Shown here piece after piece: positions 8,918 through 16,390 of a stretch of 64,000 nt of DNA. This DNA is from Mucilaginibacter ginkgonis (GTDB lineage Bacteria; Bacteroidota; Bacteroidia; Sphingobacteriales; Sphingobacteriaceae). Under the pieces are notes generated by a model. It was not told the DNA's origin. It saw nothing but the letters and a program-made list of their open reading frames with translations, and searched no databases. The position numbers and the translations under genes are program-made. The DNA is taken from contig NZ_CP066775.1 in NCBI RefSeq assembly GCF_009754905.2, forward strand, positions 2,418,001 to 2,482,000. The letters run 5' to 3'. How positions within the stretch are numbered: position 1 is the stretch's first letter; the number at the start of each line of letters is the position of its first letter.

Positions 8918-8989
8918 GTGGGGTGCTTTACCCGACTAATTTATAATTATTTGACATTAGTTTGCCCGCGTTTTTGCAATTTTACTTTT

Positions 8990-9628
8990 ATGGCAATAGC
9001 GTTCCGCAAGCAGGTTGACCCCGACACAGAGTTTGCGATCTGGAAAATAGAAGAAGAAGTAGAAGACCTTTACAACCAGCTACAACTAAACGCTGTTGAG
9101 AAAGCATATTTTGAGCGTTTAAGCCACGGTAAACGTAATCTTCACTGGCTTGGTACGCGGGTTTTATTACGCAAAATGCTTCAAACCGACGACTACATTG
9201 ACTGCCAGATAGATGAGCATGGCAAGCCATATCTTACCAACATGCCATACCATATTTCGCTTAGCCACTCTTTTGATTATGCCGCAGTAATGGTGAGCAA
9301 AAGTAAGCCTGTTGGTATAGACATTGAACAGATAAAAGATAAGGTTGAGCGCATAGCCCACAAATTTATGGACGAGCCCGAATTGGCGTTTATCAACCCT
9401 AAAGATAAAATCGACCAGTTATATGTCTGCTGGTGCGCTAAAGAGGCCGTTTACAAATGCTATGGTAAAACAGAGGTATCTTTTTTAGACAACATTTTGC
9501 TGCAACCTTTTAAATATGAAACAGCCGGGGTAGTAAAAGCGCAACTGTTAAAAGATGACATCGACATAAACTATGATGTACATTACATGAAGTATGATGA
9601 TTATATGGTGGGATACGTGGCGGGATAG
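8990..9628 (+). CDS. 4'-phosphopantetheinyl transferase superfamily protein
   Basis: Moves the phosphopantetheine arm of CoA onto carrier proteins. Residues 1-212 from the ATG at 8990 contain the Mg-binding VGIDIE motif and WCAKEAVYK, the two family signatures, in a Sfp/HetI-type arrangement (longer than AcpS). Starting at 8918 would add 24 residues unlike the family. The gene is two bases upstream of lipB and translationally close, so both cofactor-attachment enzymes are probably co-expressed. Which carrier protein it serves cannot be told from the window. Confidence 0.88.
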   Translation: MAIAFRKQVDPDTEFAIWKIEEEVEDLYNQLQLNAVEKAYFERLSHGKRNLHWLGTRVLLRKMLQTDDYIDCQIDEHGKPYLTNMPYHISLSHSFDYAAVMVSKSKPVGIDIEQIKDKVERIAHKFMDEPELAFINPKDKIDQLYVCWCAKEAVYKCYGKTEVSFLDNILLQPFKYETAGVVKAQLLKDDIDINYDVHYMKYDDYMVGYVAG

Positions 9629-9630
9629 AT

Positions 9631-10359
9631 ATGAAAAATAAACAAGTACTTTTTGACGACTGGGGCCTTATTGATTACAAAGAAGCCTGGGATAAGCAGG
9701 AAACAATTTTTGCCAATACCGTTAATACCAAGACTACCATCCGCAACCTGCAGCCGGCTCCTGCAGGTGATAGTGCTGACGATGAAATAACCACCAGAAA
9801 TTACCTCATTTTTTGCGAACATCCGCACGTGTACACTTTGGGCAAAAGCGGTAAACCGGAGCATCTGTTACTTGATGAAAAAGGTTTGCAAGAAAAGAAC
9901 GCCGCATATTATCCAATAAACCGCGGCGGCGATATTACTTACCATGGGCCGGGACAATTGGTGGCCTATCCTATTTTAGACTTGGATAATTTCTTCACTG
10001 ATATACACCGTTACCTGCGCATGCTGGAAGAGGCCGTAATATTAACAATGAACCATTATGGGTTAAATGGCGAGCGCTATCCTGGCTATACAGGCGTTTG
10101 GCTGGACGCTGATAATGAAAAAGCGCGTAAGATTTGTGCCATGGGTGTGCGCTGCAGCCGCTGGGTGACTATGCACGGACTGGCTTTTAATGTGAACCCT
10201 AATCTTGAGTATTTCAAAAACATTGTTCCTTGCGGGATTGACGATAAGGCCGTTACCTCTATGCAACAGGAACTAGGTATCCAATTAGACATAGACGAAG
10301 TAAAAACAATCTTAAGGCATCATATTTCCGTATTGTTTGATATGGAGATCATTGGATGA
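9631..10359 (+). CDS. lipB: Lipoyl(octanoyl) transferase
   Basis: Transfers octanoate from acyl carrier protein to lipoyl domains of 2-oxoacid dehydrogenases and the glycine cleavage H protein. Conserved features are RGGDITYHGPGQL, the ARKICAMG segment with the catalytic Lys, TMHGLAFNVN, and the acyl-accepting Cys in IVPCGI. 242 residues is a usual length. The stop codon overlaps the ATG of the next gene by 4 bases. It follows the PPTase gene by two bases, a sensible pairing because both enzymes act on carrier proteins. Confidence 0.94.
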   Translation: MKNKQVLFDDWGLIDYKEAWDKQETIFANTVNTKTTIRNLQPAPAGDSADDEITTRNYLIFCEHPHVYTLGKSGKPEHLLLDEKGLQEKNAAYYPINRGGDITYHGPGQLVAYPILDLDNFFTDIHRYLRMLEEAVILTMNHYGLNGERYPGYTGVWLDADNEKARKICAMGVRCSRWVTMHGLAFNVNPNLEYFKNIVPCGIDDKAVTSMQQELGIQLDIDEVKTILRHHISVLFDMEIIG

Positions 10360-11057
10360 AGCTGTTAGAAATATTTGCCACTGCGCTGCTTACAGTAGGT
10401 TGCACCGTCAATAATAACACTGCCGGCACTAAAATGGAAAATAACGCACATACGATTACTTACCTTGCCCTGGGCGATTCTTATACCATTGGTGAATCGG
10501 TGCCTGCTGAGCAATCGTTTCCGTATCAGCTGGCGGCACAGTTGCACGACCGAAAGATCGACATAGCCGATCCCCAGATTATTGCTACCACAGGGTGGAC
10601 TACCGGCGCCTTGATCGCGGCAATAGGAAGTGCGCAGTTAACTAAGAAATATAATATCGTTACGTTACTGATTGGCGTAAACAACCAGTATCAGGGAATC
10701 GATATCGCTACCTACCATAAAGAGTTTACAAAGCTTTTAAATACTGCGATATCGCTTGCGAACGGCGGCGCGAAACACGTGTATGTACTTTCCATCCCGG
10801 ATTATTCGGTCACACCGTTTGCTGCAAATAGCGACAAAGAAAAGATCGCTAAAGAACTTGCTGCATATAACGCTTACAACAAACAAGAAAGCGAGCGCCT
10901 GCATGTCAGCTATATCGACATCACGCCAATCTCTTTGCAAGCTGCAAATGATGCTTCGTTATTAGCTGATGACGGTTTGCATCCGTCCGGCAAAATGTAT
11001 GGATTATGGGTGGAGAAGTTACTGCCGAAAGTTTTGGAAGAACTCGATGACAATTAA
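10356..11057 (+). CDS. SGNH/GDSL-family hydrolase, lipoprotein
   Basis: Probable esterase or lipase of the SGNH fold. The N-terminus is hydrophobic and ends LLTVGC (Cys16), a lipobox, so the product is likely a lipoprotein. Block I is YLALGDSYTIGE with the nucleophilic Ser, block III appears as IGVNNQYQG, and block V as DDGLHPSG with the catalytic Asp and His. The ATG overlaps the lipB stop (ATGA), showing translational coupling. The substrate is unknown; relatives include tesA-like and carbohydrate esterases. Confidence 0.85.
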   Translation: MKLLEIFATALLTVGCTVNNNTAGTKMENNAHTITYLALGDSYTIGESVPAEQSFPYQLAAQLHDRKIDIADPQIIATTGWTTGALIAAIGSAQLTKKYNIVTLLIGVNNQYQGIDIATYHKEFTKLLNTAISLANGGAKHVYVLSIPDYSVTPFAANSDKEKIAKELAAYNAYNKQESERLHVSYIDITPISLQAANDASLLADDGLHPSGKMYGLWVEKLLPKVLEELDDN

Positions 11058-11070
11058 GAGTAAGCCTTAA

Positions 11071-11150
11071 GTCATGCCGAACTTGTTTCGGCATCTCAAA
11101 GACAGTGGTTAAGCCATTCTTTTGGGATCCCGAAACGAGTTCGGGATGAC
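11071..11150. repeat. Paired-hairpin palindromic repeat (REP/BIME-like)
   Basis: Two 27-base arms (11071-11097 and 11124-11150) are inverted copies of each other with 23 of 27 positions matching, separated by about 26 bases. Each arm can also fold alone: TGCCGAA / TTCGGCA in the left arm and TCCCGAA / TTCGGGA in the right arm. GTCAT...ATGAC marks the outer ends. It lies between convergent genes and may help end transcription of both. From memory, similar dispersed elements are frequent in this family; that would need a genome search to confirm here. Confidence 0.75.
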
Positions 11151-11178
11151 TATTTTACTATTCGCACATGCGCACTAA

Positions 11179-12609
11179 CTAACACTCCGGCAAACTTATA
11201 GGAATATTAATGGCTAAACCGCCATCAGCAGTTTCTTTGTATTTAGAATTCATGTCTAAAGCCGTTTGCCACATGGTTTTCACTACGGCATCTAAACTTA
11301 CTTTAGCATACTCGGGGTTTGATTGTAATGCCAATTGCGATGCTGTTATGGCCTTAATCGCCCCCATGGTGTTGCGCTCTATGCACGGCACCTGAACAAG
11401 TCCGCCTATCGGATCGCAGGTTAGACCAAGGTGGTGTTCCATAGCAATTTCTGCTGCCATCATAGCCTGTCTTTGCGTACCACCTAAACATTCTGTCAGC
11501 GCTGCCGCGGCCATTGCAGATGATACGCCTATCTCGGCCTGACAGCCGCCCATAGCTGCAGATATCGTCGCGCCTTTTTTAAATATGCTGCCGATCTCAG
11601 ACGCGGTAAGCAAAAACTGAATTACCTGTTCTTCTTTAAACGCGTCGCAGAAAACAATATAATATTGCAGTACTGCCGGGATCACTCCTGCAGCACCATT
11701 AGTTGGCGCGGTAACCACCCTCCCAAACGAAGCATTTTCTTCGTTCACTGCCAGGGCAAAACAACTCACCCAGTCGAGTATGTTCTTGAAACCTTCGCCG
11801 GTAGCGCGAATGGCAGCTACCCACTCATTATAATTATTATAAGCACGGTTACCAATGAGCTTTTTATTTAGCGCAGCAGCGCGGCGTGCCACGTTAAGCC
11901 CACCCGGTAAGTTACCTCTGGTATGGCAGCCACGATAAATGCATTCACTGATAGTTTTGTAGATATTGAGCACACCTGCGCGGGTCTCTTGCTCACTTCG
12001 CCAAGCCTGCTCATTTTCCATTACCACCTCAGAAATTTTTAAGCCGGTTTTGCGGCACCAGTGCAGCAGTTCACCAGCATTCTCTATCGGGAATGGCAGA
12101 TCAACTTCCGCCTTTCCGGCCGATTTCTCGCAATTGTCTGATACTACAAAACCGCCGCCGATGGAATAGTAGGTTTCCGAGACTGCTTTGCCATTGCTTA
12201 AAAAAGCCTGAAATGTGACCGCGTTTGGATGGAACGGCAAACTCTCAGTAAATAGGAAGAGCAGGTCGTAGATGTATGAAAAGCCTATCTCACGAAAACC
12301 GCCGAGGCAAAGCTTTCCCTCCGATTTGATAGCTTCTGTTTTAGGCGTTACCTCATCTACGTTAAATGTTACAGGGTCATCGCCGCTAAGGCCCAATAAA
12401 ATGGCTACGTCTGTGCCGTGCCCCCTACCGGTTTTGGCCAGTGAGCCATATAACAGGATCTTAACTTCTGTTACCAGTTCTAAAACCTGGCTACTTTGCA
12501 GTAAAGACACAAATTGCTGCGCGGCCCGCCAGGGGCCGAGTGTATGCGAGCTGGACGGCCCGATACCTATTTTAAACATGTCAAAAACAGATATCTGTTC
12601 TTTCTGCAT
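11179..12609 (-). CDS. sdaA: L-serine ammonia-lyase (iron-sulfur type)
   Basis: Converts L-serine to pyruvate and ammonia. The 476 residues are the single-chain form with the beta domain first ([16 protein letters not shown], residues 8-23) and the alpha domain after. Cys residues expected to hold the 4Fe-4S cluster are seen in [21 protein letters not shown] and VPCIERN. The start codon is 4 bases from a TACCTTTG promoter box, so the transcript may be leaderless. The stop is near the paired-hairpin repeat, which separates it from the convergent SGNH gene. Confidence 0.94.
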   Translation of the reverse strand: MQKEQISVFDMFKIGIGPSSSHTLGPWRAAQQFVSLLQSSQVLELVTEVKILLYGSLAKTGRGHGTDVAILLGLSGDDPVTFNVDEVTPKTEAIKSEGKLCLGGFREIGFSYIYDLLFLFTESLPFHPNAVTFQAFLSNGKAVSETYYSIGGGFVVSDNCEKSAGKAEVDLPFPIENAGELLHWCRKTGLKISEVVMENEQAWRSEQETRAGVLNIYKTISECIYRGCHTRGNLPGGLNVARRAAALNKKLIGNRAYNNYNEWVAAIRATGEGFKNILDWVSCFALAVNEENASFGRVVTAPTNGAAGVIPAVLQYYIVFCDAFKEEQVIQFLLTASEIGSIFKKGATISAAMGGCQAEIGVSSAMAAAALTECLGGTQRQAMMAAEIAMEHHLGLTCDPIGGLVQVPCIERNTMGAIKAITASQLALQSNPEYAKVSLDAVVKTMWQTALDMNSKYKETADGGLAINIPISLPEC

Positions 12610-12613
12610 TATA

Positions 12614-12621
12614 CAAAGGTA
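12614..12621 (-). promoter_or_regulatory. Putative -7 promoter box of sdaA
   Basis: Minus strand reads TACCTTTG, matching TAnnTTTG. Only four bases separate it from the ATG, so transcription would begin at or next to the start codon. A TTTA lies 21 bases upstream as a weak -33 element. Confidence 0.45.
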
Positions 12622-12671
12622 GAGATAGTTTGGCTTATCACTTAAACAATACGGTGCTAAACCTCAAGATA

Positions 12672-13457
12672 TTACATGCCCGGCAATTTTATTCCGGCGG
12701 CACGCAAACGTCTTATCACTAAACCTTGCAATTCCAGTTTAACGCGAAGGAAGTTTTGCGGCTTTACCCAAACTTTTAAAGTGTATCGAATGCCGTCAAC
12801 GTCCAGCGCGAAAACGCCTACAATGCTTTTCGGCGAAGCCAAAATATCCTTGATCTCGGCGACACATTTAGTAATGATAGCGATCACTTCGTCCGAGTCG
12901 GCGGCGTAACCTAATTTAATTTCAATGTCTATTCGGCGGGTTCCCTTTCTCGACACATTGGTGATCACCTCGTTAAAGAGTTTCCCGTTTGGTATGATCA
13001 CCGTTTTGTTATCAGGCGTTAATATCTCCGTGTAAAAAACCTGTATAGAAGTAACTGTACCATCCTGCCCTTGTGCCAAAATATTATCATCCAGATCAAA
13101 GGGTTTTAACAACAAGATCAATATTCCGCCAGCAAAGTTTTGAAGCGTACCGGACAAGGCTAAACCTGCCGCAACTGTAGCCGCTCCGATTACCGTGGTA
13201 AATATGGTAAGTTCTATACCTACTATTTCCATCACCAGGATGATGAGGATAAGGTACAAGGCGGTGATTGACAGGCTAAGAAAAAAAGGTTGAAGCGTTG
13301 AGTGCACCTCATTACGCGTCATACGCTTTTTAAGTGTATTGCGGATAACACGAATTATCCAAAGACCGATAAAAAATATGATGATGCCTACTATGAGTTT
13401 CGGACCCTTGTCAATGATCCATGTAGAGGCTTTGCTGTAGAAGAGTTGTAGATCCAT
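12672..13457 (-). CDS. mscS: Small-conductance mechanosensitive channel (MscS family)
   Basis: Inner-membrane channel that opens on hypo-osmotic stress. The 261 residues give three membrane segments (about 18-38, 58-82, 86-120). The third has the Gly/Ala-rich pore pattern AATVAAGLALSGTLQNFAGG, then the cytoplasmic beta domain with VTSIQVFYTEILTPDNKTVIIPNG, typical for MscS. The gene sits alone between sdaA and groEL. Upstream there is a TAAATTTG box and an 8-bp perfect inverted repeat that covers both that box and the start codon, which suggests local repression. Confidence 0.93.
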   Translation of the reverse strand: MDLQLFYSKASTWIIDKGPKLIVGIIIFFIGLWIIRVIRNTLKKRMTRNEVHSTLQPFFLSLSITALYLILIILVMEIVGIELTIFTTVIGAATVAAGLALSGTLQNFAGGILILLLKPFDLDDNILAQGQDGTVTSIQVFYTEILTPDNKTVIIPNGKLFNEVITNVSRKGTRRIDIEIKLGYAADSDEVIAIITKCVAEIKDILASPKSIVGVFALDVDGIRYTLKVWVKPQNFLRVKLELQGLVIRRLRAAGIKLPGM

Positions 13458-13475
13458 TTGTCGTGAGCGACAAAT
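13456..13475 (-). promoter_or_regulatory. Inverted repeat over mscS start codon and promoter box
   Basis: Perfect 8-bp arms ATTTGTCG / CGACAAAT separated by TGAG. The arms cover the AT of the start codon on one side and the TTTG of the TAAATTTG box (13471-13478, minus strand) on the other. This placement fits an operator better than an RNA hairpin, since transcription would begin inside the repeat. Confidence 0.45.
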
Positions 13476-13478
13476 TTA

Positions 13479-13770
13479 CAAATCAAATTATATTAAGCTG
13501 GCTAAAACCTCTGTACCTGAGGTAAGCACCCAGGTCACTATTTGTGTGTGTATCTTCTTGCGGTTCTGTACTATAAATTTCATAATGAACCCAATAAGGC
13601 AAATGCTGTGCCCATGAATCGAAAAGCGTCATTGGAAGTGAAATTTATTTCACAGGTAACACAAATCATACAAAAGCCTTTAAATACTGACTTATTAGTT
13701 AGTATTTTACTGTAGTCAGCGACTCGCGAAGCAAAAATATGTACTTAAAATTGTACATAGAAAACAACAA
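13479..13770. other. Gene-free stretch with three dyads upstream of mscS
   Basis: No coding frame looks real here. Three inverted repeats are visible: GTGAAAT-TT-ATTTCAC at 13638-13653; an imperfect 24-base dyad AATACTGAC / GTTAGTATT at 13684-13707, in the style of a TetR-family operator; and TATGTAC-N8-GTACATA at 13738-13759. The middle one shares 19 bases with 26239-26257. No TetR-type gene lies nearby. Confidence 0.5.
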
Positions 13771-13796
13771 AGGCCGTGTCTTTGCAGACACGGCCT
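13771..13796 (-). terminator. Intrinsic terminator after groEL
   Basis: Perfect 10-bp stem AGGCCGTGTC / GACACGGCCT with a 6-base loop. On the minus strand it comes 26 bases after the groEL stop and is followed by TTGTTGTTTT. Confidence 0.85.
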
Positions 13797-13822
13797 TTTT
13801 ATATAGTTTGCTTAACGGCTGA

Positions 13823-15460
13823 TTACATCATCCCGCCCATTCCACCACCCATTGGCGGAGCAGCATGTGAATGCGCGTTCTCTTCAACTTCGTCTGCTAA
13901 CACACATTCTGTAGTTAACAACATAGAAGCGATAGAAGCAGCGTTCTCTAAAGCAACACGTGATACTTTAGTTGGGTCTATAACGCCTGCGCCTATTAGG
14001 TTTTCATAAACATTGGTGCGTGCATTGTAGCCAAAGTCGGCAGAGCCTTCTTTAACTTTTTGTACCACGATTGAACCTTCGATACCCGCGTTGTCACAGA
14101 TCTGACGTAATGGCTCTTCTATAGCGCGACGAATGATCTGGATACCTGTGTTCTCATCTTCATTATCACCTTTAAGGTCTTGCAAAGATGCAACTGCACG
14201 GATGAAAGCAACACCACCACCTGCTACGATACCTTCTTCAACAGCAGCGCGTGTAGCGTGTAACGCGTCATCAACACGGTCTTTTTTCTCTTTCATCTCA
14301 ACCTCTGATGCTGCACCGATGTATAATACCGCAACCCCGCCAGATAGCTTAGCTAAACGCTCTTGCAATTTCTCTTTGTCATAATCAGAAGTTGTTACTT
14401 CGATTTGAGCACGGATCTCGCTAACGCGGGCTTTAATGTTATCAGAGTCGCCCACACCGTTTATAACGGTGGTGTTGTCTTTATCGATAGTTACTTTTTC
14501 TGCCTGGCCTAACATATCAAGCTCTGCGCTTTCCAGTTTATAGCCACGCTCTTCAGATATTACTGTACCGCCTGTTAATACGGCGATATCTTCTAACATT
14601 GCCTTACGACGATCACCAAAACCCGGAGCTTTAACGGCAGCAACTTTCAGCGAACCGCGGATCTTGTTAACTACCAAAGTAGCTAATGCTTCGCCGTCAA
14701 GATCTTCAGCAATAATTAACAGCGGTTTACCGGTTTGTACTTGTTTCTCCAATATCGGCAACAACTCTTTCATAGAAGAGATCTTCTTGTCATAGATCAA
14801 AATGTAAGGGTTGTCTAACTCAACTTCCATTTTGTCTGAGTTGGTTACAAAGTATGGCGACAAGTAACCACGGTCAAACTGCATACCTTCTACAGTTTTA
14901 ACTTCTGTTTCGGTACCTTTTGCTTCTTCAACAGTGATCACGCCTGATGTACCAACTTTTTTCATCGCGTCAGCGATCATCTCGCCTATAACGTCATCGT
15001 TATTAGCAGAAATAGATGCTACTTGCTTTATTTTACCAAAGTCGTCGCCAACATCTTGTTTCTGAGATTTAAGATTGTCAACAACTTGCTTAACTGCTTT
15101 ATCGATACCGCGTTTTAAATCCATTGGGTTTGCACCGGCAGCAACGTTTTTAATACCTGCAGTAACAATAGCCTGAGCCAATACGGTTGCAGTGGTAGTA
15201 CCGTCACCCGCAATATCAGCAGTTTTAGATGCTACTTCTTTTACCATTTGTGCGCCCATGTTTTCAATGGCGTCTTTCAATTCAATTTCTTTCGCTACGC
15301 TTACACCGTCTTTAGTTACCGCCGGTGAACCAAATTTTTTGTCGATGATAACGTGGCGGCCTTTAGGGCCTAAAGTAACTTTCACTGCGTTTGCCAGAAT
15401 GTCAACACCTCTTTTCAGGGCGTCACGGGCTTCAACGTTATATTTAACTTGTTTAGACAT
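13823..15460 (-). CDS. groEL: 60-kDa chaperonin GroEL
   Basis: Cytoplasmic ATP-driven folding chamber. At 545 residues it has the standard length, with the ATP-site signature [14 protein letters not shown] near residue 86, the hinge and apical segments, and a Gly-Gly-Met tail (GGGMGGMM). Gene order groES-groEL on the minus strand with a 36-base gap indicates the classical bicistronic operon. A terminator follows. No CIRCE element was found upstream of groES, so control is not of the HrcA type as far as this sequence shows. Confidence 0.98.
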   Translation of the reverse strand: MSKQVKYNVEARDALKRGVDILANAVKVTLGPKGRHVIIDKKFGSPAVTKDGVSVAKEIELKDAIENMGAQMVKEVASKTADIAGDGTTTATVLAQAIVTAGIKNVAAGANPMDLKRGIDKAVKQVVDNLKSQKQDVGDDFGKIKQVASISANNDDVIGEMIADAMKKVGTSGVITVEEAKGTETEVKTVEGMQFDRGYLSPYFVTNSDKMEVELDNPYILIYDKKISSMKELLPILEKQVQTGKPLLIIAEDLDGEALATLVVNKIRGSLKVAAVKAPGFGDRRKAMLEDIAVLTGGTVISEERGYKLESAELDMLGQAEKVTIDKDNTTVINGVGDSDNIKARVSEIRAQIEVTTSDYDKEKLQERLAKLSGGVAVLYIGAASEVEMKEKKDRVDDALHATRAAVEEGIVAGGGVAFIRAVASLQDLKGDNEDENTGIQIIRRAIEEPLRQICDNAGIEGSIVVQKVKEGSADFGYNARTNVYENLIGAGVIDPTKVSRVALENAASIASMLLTTECVLADEVEENAHSHAAPPMGGGMGGMM

Positions 15461-15496
15461 GATTATAGTTTTATAATTTTATGATTGACTGATTAA

Positions 15497-15790
15497 TTAA
15501 ACAATTACACCGTAAATGTCGGCTTCTCTTAATACCAGGTAACTTTTACCTTCGTAAGTGATCTCGTGAGCGTACTGGCTGTAATAAACCTGGTCGCCAA
15601 CTTTAACATTGATCGGAATAATGTTACCGGTAAGGTCGGCATATTTGCCGGGGCCCACTGCCACAACTGTACCAACTTGTGGTTTCTCTTGTGCGGTTTC
15701 CGGAATATAAATACCTGATGCTGTTTTGGTTTCTTTAGGCGCAGGTTCTACAAATATCCTGTCTCCAATTGGCTTAATGTTTAATGACAT
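15497..15790 (-). CDS. groES: 10-kDa co-chaperonin GroES
   Basis: Heptameric lid of GroEL. The 97 residues begin with IKPIGDRIFVEP and contain the mobile loop (KETKTASGIYIP) and the VKVGDQVYYSQYAHEI core. It is the first gene of the groES-groEL operon and is separated from the upstream secG by a strong terminator. About 44-60 bases upstream lies a near match to a sigma-54 promoter, with TGACAG repeats further upstream. Confidence 0.97.
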   Translation of the reverse strand: MSLNIKPIGDRIFVEPAPKETKTASGIYIPETAQEKPQVGTVVAVGPGKYADLTGNIIPINVKVGDQVYYSQYAHEITYEGKSYLVLREADIYGVIV

Positions 15791-15833
15791 AATTTTATGA
15801 TGATTAATTTACTTTTTGGTTGTCCCCTTTTTG

Positions 15834-15850
15834 AACATCAATTGTGCCAA
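15834..15850 (-). promoter_or_regulatory. Possible sigma-54 (-24/-12) promoter of groESL
   Basis: Minus strand reads TTGGCACAATTGATGTT. TTGGCAC matches the -24 element fully, GG and the next G are 10 bases apart as required, but the -12 element is GT rather than GC. A start about 12 bases further on would give a leader near 34 bases before groES. TGACAG motifs at 15891-15897, 15947-15952 and 15954-15960 could be activator sites. Confidence 0.35.
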
Positions 15851-15971
15851 CTGCCGATAGTTTAACAATTTGGCATATTTAGCTGTATATCTGTCAGCCA
15901 ATTAACAATATCTTAAAATTGAGGGTTATATGTACAAATTCTAAAATGTCAGGCTGTCAGTTGGCATAAAA

Positions 15972-15999
15972 AAAGGCTTTAGAAAATTCTAAAGCCTTT
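15972..15999 (-). terminator. Intrinsic terminator after secG
   Basis: Perfect 13-bp stem AAAGGCTTTAGAA / TTCTAAAGCCTTT with a minimal AA centre. On the minus strand it follows the secG stop by about 20 bases and runs into seven T residues, isolating groES from the upstream operon. Confidence 0.85.
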
Positions 16000-16018
16000 C
16001 GTAAATATCAGTGTTTAA

Positions 16019-16381
16019 TTACTTCTTAGTGGAGTCTTTCTTAGGGGCTGGCGCGGTTGGCAAAGCCAGGTTGGTTGCCGGTGCTGTTGCAGATGGTGCA
16101 GAAGCCTTATCAATTTGATTTTGGTATTCGCTGCCTGCGCCTGCCGCGCGGCCGGTGCTGCTTTTTACCGCTACGTTAATAGCCAAAGACAATACCATTA
16201 AAGTGATCGCCAATATCCAGGTACCTCTCTCCAAAATATCGCCTGTTTTTTGCACGCCCATCAATTGAGATGATGACGAGAAATTTGATGATAAACCACC
16301 GCCTTTAGGATTTTGTATCAATACGATAAAGCCTAAAAGGATACAAACTATAATGGCAACAATAATTAAGATAAAATACAT
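16019..16381 (-). CDS. secG: Protein translocase subunit SecG
   Basis: Small inner-membrane subunit of the SecYEG channel. Two membrane helices are visible (about 2-22 and 55-73) around the conserved QNPKGGGLSSNFSSSSQLMGV loop region. A Pro/Ala/Lys-rich cytoplasmic tail of about 40 residues follows, longer than in E. coli SecG and usual for Bacteroidota. It lies 9 bases after the Pro/Glu-rich protein gene and closes the operon that begins at the sigma-54 activator gene. Confidence 0.9.
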   Translation of the reverse strand: MYFILIIVAIIVCILLGFIVLIQNPKGGGLSSNFSSSSQLMGVQKTGDILERGTWILAITLMVLSLAINVAVKSSTGRAAGAGSEYQNQIDKASAPSATAPATNLALPTAPAPKKDSTKK

Positions 16382-16390
16382 TTCTTTCTG

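Noticed and set aside
8961-8990. TTTG at 8961 and TACTTTTA at 8983 as a promoter for the PPTase gene
   Set aside because: The box runs into the ATG itself and ends in A instead of G, so the start point would lie inside the gene.
15791-15970. Search for a CIRCE (HrcA) operator before groES
   Set aside because: No TTAGCACTC-N9-GAGTGCTAA or close variant is present.
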